The notes: generated by a model from the sequence alone, not told the origin. Shown: positions 1-6,212, numbered from the stretch's first letter. The stretch: 33,495 nt of DNA from Erysipelotrichaceae bacterium (GCA_017473265.1 JAFULQ010000027.1:1-33495), one strand, 5' to 3'. Numbers and translations: made by a program.

Positions 1-115
1 AAAGCATTTTTTGTGTGATTGATGGTGTTTCATTAAAAATTGCACTGGCTGTAACAAAGGTAAACATCAACATGGTCAATATTTCAAGATTATATTTTAT
101 AAGAATTTTTTTCAT
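1..115 (-). CDS. N-terminal fragment of a membrane or secreted protein, cut by the window edge
   Basis: On the minus strand an ATG at 113-115 is preceded by a GGAGG at 126-130 with 10 nt spacing, and the frame stays open for 38 codons to the window edge. The peptide begins MKKILIKYNLEILTMLMF and continues into a hydrophobic stretch, so it has either an N-terminal membrane segment or a signal peptide. The family cannot be recognised from this length. It runs opposite to the recombination genes to its right and may or may not belong to the same mobile element. Confidence 0.5.
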   Translation of the reverse strand, partial: MKKILIKYNLEILTMLMFTFVTASAIFNETPSITQKML

Positions 116-512
116 ATAGGCAATACCTCCGTAAACTTCAAATTTTTCTAATTGTATTGTACCAATCAAATGTGAAAATTTCTACATAACAACAATTAGC
201 CAAATTCTAATTTTCCTAGCAAAATACATACTAGTTAGATATATACATTTTATCACAAAGATATATTGAATACTTTAAATCTTACAAAATAATCACAATT
301 GATGTCATATCAGTTAAACTCCGCTACAATGCAACTTATTACATAAATAAACATTTTATTATGTCTTTTTTGTAATTTCGACTGATTTCGACTTAAAAAT
401 ATGGTAATGGTAAAATTTGTATGAGTTATGTGTTAGATTTGCATGACTTAAAAATTATAATCATTACACTTTTGCACTATCTAATACATATTCATTAGCA
501 AAGGAGAATTGT
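116..512. other. Intergenic region between divergent genes
   Basis: This 397-bp AT-rich stretch holds no ORF with a credible ribosome binding site. It should contain the promoters of the partial minus-strand gene on its left and of the leader ORF on its right. A direct repeat ATTTCGACT occurs at 375-383 and 385-393, one helical turn apart, upstream of a TATAAT at 456-461. That arrangement is what a repressor or activator site would look like, but no protein can be assigned to it. Confidence 0.4.
433..461 (+). promoter_or_regulatory. Candidate sigma-A promoter for the leader ORF and sigma-like operon
   Basis: A perfect -10 hexamer TATAAT (456-461) lies about 50 bp before the leader ORF start. 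The sequence 17 bp upstream, TTAGAT (433-438), is only a weak -35. The -10 is convincing in sequence, but in DNA this AT-rich chance matches are common. Confidence 0.35.
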
Positions 513-581
513 ATGGATAAAGTGCGTCCACCTCCAAATAAAGTTTCTTTTAACAAATTAGAACTTTATGGAGGTATTTAA
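513..581 (+). CDS. 22-codon leader ORF overlapping the ribosome binding site of the next gene
   Basis: ATG at 513 follows AAAGGAG (500-506). The encoded peptide is 22 residues, beginning MDKVRPPPNKVS and ending LELYGGI, with its TAA at 579-581, one base before the ATG (583) of the sigma-like gene. Its last codons run through the GGAGG (570-574) of that gene, and its early codons contain the complementary sequence at 530-543. Translating ribosomes would therefore open or block the stem that hides the downstream Shine-Dalgarno. A run of three prolines (PPP) lies at the start of the complementary arm and could slow ribosomes. This looks like a translational-attenuation leader (inference), and it could also be a simple coupling ORF. 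Confidence 0.55.
   Translation: MDKVRPPPNKVSFNKLELYGGI
530..575 (+). promoter_or_regulatory. Stem-loop that can sequester the Shine-Dalgarno of the sigma-like gene
   Basis: ACCTCCA (530-536) plus TAAAG (539-543) pairs with CTTTATGGAGGT (564-575), giving 12 base pairs with a two-base bulge (537-538). Within the loop, TTCT (545-548) can further pair with AGAA (560-563). The right arm contains the whole GGAGG used by the gene at 583. The left arm lies inside the 22-codon leader ORF. Pairings were read by eye and no energy was calculated. Confidence 0.55.
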
Positions 582-582
582 A

Positions 583-1038
583 ATGAAAGATTATAAGTTC
601 GACTATGGAAACGATAGCTTTAGAATTGATAGGGGTTTAGATGGGGATAGATACTTTATTAAAGTCAATAATGATTACATTGAAGTTAATGAAGAAGTGT
701 TCAAAATATGCAGAAGTAGTTACGATAAAATTAGATATACATATAAACAAGAAGTAGCTAGATCAATTATCTATTACGAAGATATTGATTCAGCTACTTT
801 TTTTGTTAATTCTGCATCATATCACAAAGAAGATCAATTCATAAAAGAACTGGCACAAAGAGCTAAAGAAGAAATTAACTTACTATCTGGAAAGGATAGA
901 TTAATAGCCATTTGCTTGTTCATCAAACAAATGACACTACAAGAAACTGCCGAGTATTTAGGTGTATCTATTACAGCTGTTTTTAAACGAAAGAAGAAAA
1001 TTCAAAAAAACTTACAAAATATACTTCGCAATGGTTAA
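583..1038 (+). CDS. Sigma-70 region 4-like helix-turn-helix protein
   Basis: This is a 151-residue protein. Residues about 118-142 (LQETAEYLGVSITAVFKRKK) form a helix-turn-helix of the sigma-70 region 4 type found in small sigma-like regulators of conjugative elements. The N-terminal 100 residues show no recognisable region 2, so it probably acts as an accessory regulator and not as a full sigma factor. I place the start at ATG 583, 8 bases after GGAGG (570-574). An in-frame ATG at 568 overlaps that site and has none of its own. It is the first main gene of a three-gene set with 1086 and 1499, is preceded by a leader ORF, and has an occludable ribosome binding site. DNA-binding function is inferred from the motif. 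Confidence 0.7.
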   Translation: MKDYKFDYGNDSFRIDRGLDGDRYFIKVNNDYIEVNEEVFKICRSSYDKIRYTYKQEVARSIIYYEDIDSATFFVNSASYHKEDQFIKELAQRAKEEINLLSGKDRLIAICLFIKQMTLQETAEYLGVSITAVFKRKKKIQKNLQNILRNG

Positions 1039-1085
1039 AAAAACTCTTTCAACTTTCAAGTCAATGGGTGAAGGAGGAATTCATC

Positions 1086-1430
1086 ATGAAGAAAAAATTA
1101 AATGTTTTTGTTTACTGTAAGGTTTATTCAAAAGAACTAGAACACTTATTACATTTTCAAGAAAAAGTACTCTGTGAGTTTGCCAAAGATAATGACATGG
1201 AAATTATCGGTGTAATTCGAGATTTTTCACCACATGAAGATCTTTCATCCAAACACATGAGAAATCTTATGGACAAAATGTATGAACAAATTATTGATGC
1301 TGTTCTTTTCTATGATCAAAGCAGAATCACACCATTCAATCATCTATATACGGAGTTTGAATTATTTGCACATGAATGCGAAGTATATTTGATTCCATTC
1401 AAAAAGATATTTGATGAAAAAACACAGTAA
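1086..1430 (+). CDS. Serine recombinase (resolvase) N-terminal-like protein lacking catalytic residues
   Basis: The 114 residues follow the resolvase N-terminal fold pattern: a first strand FVYCKVYSKE, then the LxxQ helix, a middle strand EIIGVIRDF, and IIDAVLFYDQSRI near residue 75. In active serine recombinases the first strand reads YxRxS with the nucleophilic serine. Here the arginine is Lys and the serine is Tyr, and the usual second arginine after SRI is missing. There is no C-terminal DNA-binding domain. I infer a non-catalytic, protein-interacting or regulatory relic. The start at ATG 1086 follows AAGGAGGA (1071-1078); a GTG at 1068 in the same frame is less likely. It lies 47 bp after one sigma-like gene and 68 bp before the other. 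Confidence 0.6.
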   Translation: MKKKLNVFVYCKVYSKELEHLLHFQEKVLCEFAKDNDMEIIGVIRDFSPHEDLSSKHMRNLMDKMYEQIIDAVLFYDQSRITPFNHLYTEFELFAHECEVYLIPFKKIFDEKTQ

Positions 1431-1465
1431 TGATGGTTGTATTGCCTCAATGTAGAGGTCCTCCA

Positions 1466-1492
1466 CTCCTTTTCTTAATTCAAGGAAAGGAG
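1466..1492 (+). promoter_or_regulatory. 11-bp stem-loop covering the Shine-Dalgarno of the second sigma-like gene
   Basis: CTCCTTTTCTT (1466-1476) pairs along its whole length with AAGGAAAGGAG (1482-1492), with one U-G pair and a five-base loop AATTC. The right arm contains most of the AAAGGAGG that serves ATG 1499. No T-run follows, so it is not a typical terminator. It looks like a translational control hairpin. Confidence 0.6.
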
Positions 1493-1498
1493 GAGCTT

Positions 1499-1915
1499 AT
1501 GAGTTACAATCATAAAAACGAATCAAAAAAATGGAAAGAATGGAAGCAAGAAGAGGAACGCTTATTAAAAGAATTAAATGTTGAAGAACAAGTAATCCTT
1601 GATTTAAGAGAATACGATAAAAAAGACTTCAATAAGGAACGCAGATTTAGAGAGCGAGAAAATGTGACTGATATCGCTTTCTTTAGAATGCAACCTCACT
1701 ATGATAAAAAATCGATTGATAATGTCGATGACATGTTAAGTTCGATTGAAAATGAAGTTCTTTACAAAATTCTTGAAAAGCAAGACATGACAACATTACG
1801 AATTCTTTTCTTAATGACTCAAGATTATTCCATCAAGGAAATCGCAAGTCTATTAAAAATAAATGAAAGCACCATTTTTAGAAGAATGAAAAAACTTAAA
1901 AATTTATTCAAATAG
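1499..1915 (+). CDS. Second sigma-70 region 4-like helix-turn-helix protein
   Basis: A 138-residue, highly charged protein whose C-terminus (residues about 108-136, YSIKEIASLLKINESTIFRR) is a helix-turn-helix of the sigma region 4 type, ending in a basic tail. It resembles the product of 583 in layout but not closely in sequence. The N-terminal 50 residues are rich in Lys and Glu and likely helical. I chose ATG 1499 because AAAGGAGG (1486-1493) lies just upstream. The open frame extends back to 1430 but has no other site. Expression is probably gated by the hairpin at 1466-1492. A strong hairpin 26 bp after the stop ends the set. Role inferred as an element-borne transcription regulator. Confidence 0.65.
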   Translation: MSYNHKNESKKWKEWKQEEERLLKELNVEEQVILDLREYDKKDFNKERRFRERENVTDIAFFRMQPHYDKKSIDNVDDMLSSIENEVLYKILEKQDMTTLRILFLMTQDYSIKEIASLLKINESTIFRRMKKLKNLFK

Positions 1916-1940
1916 ATGCACGATTTTACTAGTTTTCGTC

Positions 1941-1982
1941 GGCTATATAGTGAAGCCCCCTTTTGGGGTTTCACTCATAGCC
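1941..1982 (+). terminator. Long hairpin ending the three-gene set
   Basis: GGCTAT (1941-1946) pairs with ATAGCC (1977-1982) and AGTGAAGCCCC (1949-1959) pairs with GGGGTTTCACT (1965-1975), giving about 17 pairs with a small internal loop. Only a short CCTTT follows, so it may be a weak terminator or an RNA-stabilising structure. Confidence 0.6.
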
Positions 1983-1984
1983 CT

Positions 1985-2309
1985 TTGAAAACTAAATACT
2001 AACTATCATATACGTTCTTTTGCATAAGAGCTGATGACTGGTGCGCCGTGATCATTTAATGTAGCGAATCACACCACAGATTAAGATAACTTTGCAATTA
2101 TCTGCGATGACTATGTAAAAGGGATAATGATACACTCGCACGTCGATTACGTGAGATACCACGTAGGGGTGAAACTCCCGTGATAGGTAGCTAAACCTAG
2201 TATGATAGGATTCCCAATTGCTTCGGGTAATCAGAGATAAATAGAAGCATAGGTTCATATATATGGCCAGGCATTCCATTGTCTGGCTTACATAGTGAGG
2301 TGAAACACA
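1985..2309 (+). ncRNA. Candidate structured leader or non-coding RNA upstream of mazF
   Basis: This 325-bp gap has no supported gene on either strand but carries a series of local hairpins, read by eye. CACGT (2139-2143) pairs with ACGTG (2149-2153). C2160-C2162 plus GGGG (2166-2169) pairs with TCCC (2176-2179) plus GTG (2180-2182). TAGGT (2184-2188) pairs with ACCTA (2195-2199). GATTCCC (2209-2215) pairs with GGG and AATC (2225-2232). An 8-bp stem joins 2265-2272 and 2281-2288 just before the mazF ribosome binding site. It matches no riboswitch class that I recognise. It could be an mRNA leader for mazF, a small RNA, or the remnant of a structured site of the element. Confidence 0.35.
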
Positions 2310-2690
2310 ATGAAAATTCAACGAGGTGACATCTTCATTGCTGACCTTAATGAAACTGAAGGATCAGAGCAAGGAGGTGTAAGACCAGTCTTGATTATTC
2401 AAAATAATCGAGGCAACAAACATAGCCCAACAACAATAGTAGCGTCCATTACTAGTAGAGCATACTCTAAAGCTCCTCTGCCTACTCACTACTATTTACC
2501 ACCAATCAAAGGCATGAAAAAACAATCACTTGTAATGCTTGAGCAAATTCGTGTTGTAGATAAGTCACGCCTACAAAAGAAAGTTGCTCATCTTACAAGA
2601 AAACAAATGATACCAATCAACAAACGAATCTTAATTAGTTTAGGTGTAACTATAAGCTCATTGAAAAAAACTGTTAGAAAGGCGATGTAG
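2310..2690 (+). CDS. mazF: MazF/PemK-family endoribonuclease toxin
   Basis: The 126-residue product matches the length and fold pattern of the PemK/MazF family: an opening RGDIFIADLNETEGSEQGG, the conserved RPVLIIQNN, TTIVASITS, and LEQIRVVDKSRL. Family members cleave mRNA at short sequence motifs and are held inactive by an antitoxin. No antitoxin gene is visible directly upstream: 1916-2309 is non-coding and structured. The toxin is therefore either solitary, controlled by RNA, or paired with a distant antitoxin. GAGGTG precedes ATG 2310. The gene ends in its own terminator, before the excisionase. Its place in a recombination module suggests element stabilisation (inference). Confidence 0.8.
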   Translation: MKIQRGDIFIADLNETEGSEQGGVRPVLIIQNNRGNKHSPTTIVASITSRAYSKAPLPTHYYLPPIKGMKKQSLVMLEQIRVVDKSRLQKKVAHLTRKQMIPINKRILISLGVTISSLKKTVRKAM

Positions 2691-2710
2691 TCACAGCATC
2701 GCCCTCTTTT
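2681..2710 (+). terminator. Rho-independent terminator after mazF
   Basis: GGCGATG (2681-2687) pairs with CATCGCC (2697-2703), followed by CTCTTTT. The left arm abuts the mazF stop codon at 2688-2690. Confidence 0.75.
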
Positions 2711-2782
2711 AAAACAAGTAGATTTGTACATTGGTATTTTTATAGTCAAATATCTATGATTATCACGAAAGGAGAAAAGACT

Positions 2783-2965
2783 ATGAAACCAGTTATATGT
2801 GAAAAAAGAACCTACTCGGTTCAAGAAATTATGAAAATATTAAACATTGGTAAAAATTCTGCCTATAAGTTAGTAGCATCCAATGCTTTTAAAACGATAC
2901 GAATTGGTAAAACAATACGTGTTTCTAAAGTATCATTTGATAATTGGCTCAACAGTCAAATTTAG
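2783..2965 (+). CDS. xis: Excisionase-family helix-turn-helix DNA-binding protein
   Basis: The 60-residue protein has the compact winged-helix layout of the MerR-like excisionase family: YSVQEIMKILNIGKNSAYKL, then a short hairpin with IRIGKTIRVSK and a closing FDNWL motif. Such proteins bend DNA at attachment sites and direct the integrase toward excision. ATG 2783 follows AAAGGAGA; the in-frame ATG at 2756 lacks a site. The stop at 2963-2965 lies 4 bp before the first integrase-like gene, so the two are co-translated. This xis-int order is the standard arrangement at the end of Tn916-like elements. Confidence 0.75.
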   Translation: MKPVICEKRTYSVQEIMKILNIGKNSAYKLVASNAFKTIRIGKTIRVSKVSFDNWLNSQI

Positions 2966-2969
2966 TGAT

Positions 2970-4280
2970 ATGGCAATCATTACAAAAAGAAGAAAGGCTT
3001 TTACTGTAGTTCACCAAGTGATTGATGAAAACGGACATAACAAACAAGTGCATGAAACATTTTATGACTACAATCAAGCTCTAAAAAGAAAAAAGCAAAT
3101 AGAAAACGATTCAGATATGATCAATATTGATTCAGAATCTACTATCGTAGACTTTTTCTATCAATATACTTCAATTGTTGGCATTAAAGAATGGAGTATT
3201 ACACGTTATGAATCCACAATGGGAATCATTAATAATTATCTAGAACCAGTATTGAATAGTATGAAAATTAAGGATATTAATGATGATTTTGCGAGTTGGA
3301 TAATAAAAGAAATGAGTAAAACCAAAGCAATTGGAAAAAGACATCAAAGAGCAACGCTTTATATGCCTGCATCCATGCAATATGCTGCGTATCTATTTTT
3401 TAAAAAAAGCTTTGACTATCTTATTAGCCAAAAGTTAATAGAAACTAATGGATTTCATGATTGTATTGTTATCAAACCTTCTTCTAATAAAAGAAAGCAA
3501 GAATGGAACATAAGCATTTTAGATCAAATATTAAAGCAATGTGAACGTGTCTCACTCTTTCTATTTATACATTTAGTTTTTGCGACTGGATTCGATATAA
3601 AAGAAGTATTGGCACTTAACTGGGACAATATTTCAAACGAACAAGACAATTTTTATATTCAATCCAATACACTGATAGAACGTATGAATATTAATTCCTC
3701 AGATAGAATTCAGAAAAAAAGAATCATCGAAAATTATGGCTCTCACGGCTTTAATAACACGAACACTACAACAATACTTTATCTAAAAGAAAAAGGCGTA
3801 AAAACGGCTAAAATTCATCCAAAACTATATAATCTACTGATGCTTTGGAAAGAAAAGCAATCTAAAGGTATAAGTGAACATGAAAACCAGCACAGGTTGA
3901 TATTTACATATTTTGATGGAAGGCCCATTGATAGTAGAACCATGAGTAAATACTACGATCAAATTATTAAACAGATGAATACTTCTAAATTATCAATTGC
4001 TACTCTTAAGAACTTTGGAGTTTCAAAAAGAAAAAATGGCATAGGAACCATTGCAGATCTTTATTACGATTGTTATCAAACAGATAACTTACCTGAAAGA
4101 AAACAAAATGGTGAAATTCAAAAAAAAGAAATTGAATCATTAACTGTTCAATCAGAAAGAATTAAAAACTACTTGCCAAAGCAAAGTTCTGTAGATGTAT
4201 CAATATTAATCCATGAACTTAATAGCAATCCAGAATTGAAAGCAGCACTAATAAAGAAACTCGAAGCAGAACAACAATAA
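2970..4280 (+). CDS. Tyrosine integrase paralogue with a destroyed active site
   Basis: The 436-residue protein is a full-length relative of the integrase at 4362. It shares the N-terminal arm-binding domain (ITKRRKAFTVVHQV), the SAM-like core-binding region (KEWSITRYES) and the same kind of C-terminal tail (IHELNSNPELKAALIKKL). The catalytic domain has lost its chemistry. In the box I segment ATGFDIKEVLALNW the arginine is Asp (residue 209), and no HxLRH, GH or YGH block can be found in the C-terminal third. The frame is intact over 1.3 kb, which argues for a retained function such as arm-site binding or regulation of recombination (inference). Start ATG 2970 is 4 bp after the xis stop; the reading frame is open further upstream inside xis. 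Confidence 0.7.
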   Translation: MAIITKRRKAFTVVHQVIDENGHNKQVHETFYDYNQALKRKKQIENDSDMINIDSESTIVDFFYQYTSIVGIKEWSITRYESTMGIINNYLEPVLNSMKIKDINDDFASWIIKEMSKTKAIGKRHQRATLYMPASMQYAAYLFFKKSFDYLISQKLIETNGFHDCIVIKPSSNKRKQEWNISILDQILKQCERVSLFLFIHLVFATGFDIKEVLALNWDNISNEQDNFYIQSNTLIERMNINSSDRIQKKRIIENYGSHGFNNTNTTTILYLKEKGVKTAKIHPKLYNLLMLWKEKQSKGISEHENQHRLIFTYFDGRPIDSRTMSKYYDQIIKQMNTSKLSIATLKNFGVSKRKNGIGTIADLYYDCYQTDNLPERKQNGEIQKKEIESLTVQSERIKNYLPKQSSVDVSILIHELNSNPELKAALIKKLEAEQQ

Positions 4281-4293
4281 TGTTCTGCTTTTG
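4264..4293 (+). terminator. Terminator between the two integrase genes
   Basis: AAGCAGAAC (4264-4272) pairs exactly with GTTCTGCTT (4282-4290), followed by TT. The stop codon of the dead integrase lies in the loop. It implies that the active integrase has its own promoter in 4294-4350, where only a weak TACAAT -10 is visible. Confidence 0.65.
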
Positions 4294-4361
4294 ATAATTT
4301 TGTACATTCGATTTAGCAATCAGAATTAAATACAATAGTCACGAAGAAAGGAAGTGAAGAA

Positions 4362-5723
4362 ATGGCATCAATACAAAAAAGAAATAACAAGTATAGCGTT
4401 GTTTATACCTATCAGGATAACGAGGGAAAGAAAAGGCAAAAATGGGAAACATTTACCACATACAGTGAAGCTAAAGACAGAAAAATAGAAATAGAAAGCG
4501 ATCAAAAGAATGGTGTATTTATTCCTCCACATGCCACAACAGTTGCTGAATTTCTTGAACTATTCGTTAGTCTATATGGTGTTAAAAACTGGTCAATGTC
4601 CAGTTATAACCGTAACACTAAATTAATCAAAAACTATATCAATCCAATGATTGGGAAGATTAAACTTTTAGATGTTACTCCATTAATGATAGAAAAATAC
4701 TATCAGCAGCTTTCAAAAACACGACAAAAAAACAGTAAACACCATAAATCAAAAGAATGTGTTACAACTGGCACCATTAAACAAATACATAAATTGTTGA
4801 AGTGTGCATTTGGTGTTGCAGTGAGATGGGATTTACTTGCTATTAGCCCATTTAACAAAGTGACAACACCAAAACATGTATATAAAAAAAGGGATATCTG
4901 GACATCGGAAACGATTGTTAAAGCTCTTGAAGTATGTGAAGATCCAAAAATAGCAATTGCGATTCATCTAGCATTTGCTTGTTCAACGCGAGTTGGTGAG
5001 ATCTTAGGTCTTCAATGGAAAAACGTTCATATAACTGATGAGGATATTGATAATGACGATGCACATATTGTCATTGAACAAGTTTTAGAAACAGTATCTA
5101 AAGTTGCAATCGATGCATTAGAGAGTAAGGATATCTACTTTATCTTCCCTAATTATGCCGGTCATGAAAGCACAAAAACTTCTCTTGTATTCAAGAAACC
5201 AAAGACGAACACAAGTATTCGTAAAATATGGCTCCCTCGCACTCTTGCTTACATTTTGCGTGAATGGAAAAAGCAGCAGGAAGAATACAAAGAATTTTTT
5301 GGAACAGAATACAAAGATTTTGATTTAGTCATTTGCTATGAAGATGGAAGACCTTGCACACACAACACAATCCGTACAGGATTCAATTATTTGATAAACA
5401 AGAATAATCTTCCTAAAGTTGTCTTCCATTCATTACGACATTCAAGTACAACATACAAGCTAAAACTAAACCATGGGGACATCAAAGCTACACAAGGTGA
5501 TACAGGACATGCGCAAGCAAACATGGTAACTGAAGTGTATGGACATATTCTAGATGAAGATAGAAAAATTAATGCCCAAAAATTTGATGATACTTTCTAT
5601 ACAATGCAAGGTAATGGTGTTGATCGTAAAAGGAAAAAGGAACTGAATATAGATTCACTGGTAGATGCATTGAAAAATGAACCTGAGCTTCTTAATCAAC
5701 TCTTAAGCGCACTGAAACAATAA
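4362..5723 (+). CDS. int: Tyrosine site-specific integrase (Tn916-type), apparently active
   Basis: The 453-residue protein has an N-terminal AP2-like arm-binding domain (residues about 1-50), a core-binding SAM-like domain (60-160) and a complete catalytic domain. Visible catalytic residues are Arg210 (ACSTRVGEILGLQW), Lys281 in the beta-hairpin before NTSIRKIWLP, His356 and Arg359 (HSLRH), His383 (TGHAQ) and the nucleophile Tyr393 (EVYGHI). It would catalyse integration and, with the excisionase, excision of the element. GAAAGGAAGTGA precedes ATG 4362. Two terminators follow it. Its 3' end lies about 370 bp from a tRNA-Arg gene and about 490 bp from a broken tRNA-Arg, the likely attachment site. 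Confidence 0.9.
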   Translation: MASIQKRNNKYSVVYTYQDNEGKKRQKWETFTTYSEAKDRKIEIESDQKNGVFIPPHATTVAEFLELFVSLYGVKNWSMSSYNRNTKLIKNYINPMIGKIKLLDVTPLMIEKYYQQLSKTRQKNSKHHKSKECVTTGTIKQIHKLLKCAFGVAVRWDLLAISPFNKVTTPKHVYKKRDIWTSETIVKALEVCEDPKIAIAIHLAFACSTRVGEILGLQWKNVHITDEDIDNDDAHIVIEQVLETVSKVAIDALESKDIYFIFPNYAGHESTKTSLVFKKPKTNTSIRKIWLPRTLAYILREWKKQQEEYKEFFGTEYKDFDLVICYEDGRPCTHNTIRTGFNYLINKNNLPKVVFHSLRHSSTTYKLKLNHGDIKATQGDTGHAQANMVTEVYGHILDEDRKINAQKFDDTFYTMQGNGVDRKRKKELNIDSLVDALKNEPELLNQLLSALKQ

Positions 5724-5768
5724 CAATACTGGCTGTAATTATAAATAGTTTACAGTTAAATGAATAAA

Positions 5769-5804
5769 GTAACCAATATTTTTCCTTTCGATTGGTTGCT
5801 TTTA
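5769..5804 (+). terminator. Terminator after the integrase
   Basis: GTAACCAAT (5769-5777) pairs with ATTGGTTGC (5791-5799), one U-G pair included, followed by TTTTA. Confidence 0.75.
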
Positions 5805-5832
5805 CTGTCTTATTTCATTTATTAAATTACAT

Positions 5833-5862
5833 AGCCAGTTGAGCATTTTCGGCTGGCTTTTT
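5833..5862 (+). terminator. Second terminator-like hairpin after the integrase
   Basis: AGCCAG (5833-5838) pairs with CTGGCT (5853-5858), followed by a T-run to 5862. It is in tandem with the terminator at 5769-5804, with no gene between. Confidence 0.6.
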
Positions 5863-5874
5863 CATTCAAAATCC

Positions 5875-5945
5875 TGCTAATTTTTAGGCACCCGTTTTTT
5901 CTTGCTAATTTGAGTGATTAGCAGGAAGGCAAATTTGATTAGCAG
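5875..5945. repeat. Cluster of TGCTAAT motifs, candidate integrase arm sites
   Basis: Four copies of one motif occur within 71 bp: TGCTAATTT at 5875-5883 and 5903-5911 on the plus strand, and its inverse GATTAGCAG at 5916-5924 and 5937-5945. A fifth copy, TTGCTAATC, lies at 6182-6190 close to the broken tRNA. Repeated short motifs of mixed orientation beside an integrase gene and on the element side of the core are typical of arm-type binding sites. The assignment is inference. Confidence 0.5.
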
Positions 5946-5970
5946 AATGGGGTAAAAATGTTCGAGTCAG

Positions 5971-6004
5971 AAAAAAAAACAATCCGCTGAATTAGCCGAT
6001 TGTT
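5971..6004 (-). terminator. Minus-strand terminator downstream of tRNA-Arg
   Basis: On the minus strand AACAATC and GATTGTT (5998-6004 and 5978-5984) pair, with three more inner pairs after one mismatch, followed by a run of nine T (5971-5979). It would stop transcription arriving from the tRNA-Arg side. Confidence 0.7.
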
Positions 6005-6059
6005 CCCTCCCTTTATTTAAAAAGGATCTATATTGAGTTAAAGGGATAAAACGTAGCCA

Positions 6060-6078
6060 AAAGGCTCAAAAAGCCTTT
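6060..6078 (-). terminator. Hairpin just after the tRNA-Arg 3' end
   Basis: AAAGGCT and AGCCTTT (6060-6066 and 6072-6078) pair perfectly around a five-base loop, and on the minus strand TTTT follows. It probably ends the tRNA transcript or guides 3' processing. Confidence 0.55.
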
Positions 6079-6091
6079 AATTAAGCAAGAT

Positions 6092-6169
6092 TGGCGCCCC
6101 CGATGCGATTCGAACGCATGCAAAACCGGCCTTAGGAGGGCCGTGCTCTATCCCCTGAGCTACGGGGGC
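6092..6169 (-). tRNA. tRNA-Arg(CCT), complete, with encoded CCA
   Basis: On the minus strand the gene starts GCCCCCGTA and folds fully. It has a 7-bp acceptor stem (GCCCCCG with CGGGGGC), a D-stem GCTC/GAGC, an anticodon stem CGGCC/GGCCG with loop CTCCTAA (anticodon CCT), a T-arm ATGCG-TTCGAAT-CGCAT, then G and an encoded CCA. The 12 bp before it show no promoter. Its expression most likely depends on the promoter of the broken tRNA 45 bp upstream. Short inverted sequences flank it (6083-6091 and 6179-6188), which could pair leader with trailer. It may be carried by the integrative element as a replacement copy (inference), or it may be the chromosomal copy. Confidence 0.95.
6130..6140. repeat. 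Copy of the tRNA anticodon-loop core inside the intact tRNA-Arg
   Basis: CCTTAGGAGGG here is identical to 6213-6223 in the broken tRNA. It covers the anticodon loop. It is either simple tRNA-Arg conservation or the recombination core. Confidence 0.6.
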
Positions 6170-6212
6170 ATGTTAAAGATCTTGCTAATCAATTGGTCAC
6201 AAGTTGAAGGCT

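Noticed and set aside
2041-2047. GTGCGCC, the usual 5' end of a group II intron
   Set aside because: No reverse transcriptase ORF and no domain V-like hairpin follow before mazF.
1941-2290. Multiple short inverted repeats as a CRISPR array
   Set aside because: The hairpins differ from each other and there is no constant repeat-spacer period.
2052-2321. Minus-strand ORF of 89 codons before mazF
   Set aside because: It has no ribosome binding site or recognisable sequence, overlaps the mazF start and covers the hairpin-rich stretch.
2970-4280. Dead integrase as a frameshifted pseudogene of the active one
   Set aside because: The frame is unbroken along the whole length including a C-terminal tail like that of the active enzyme; residues are substituted, not truncated.
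5961-5970. TTCGAGTCAG resembling a tRNA T-loop
   Set aside because: No stem or acceptor arm surrounds it; a chance match.
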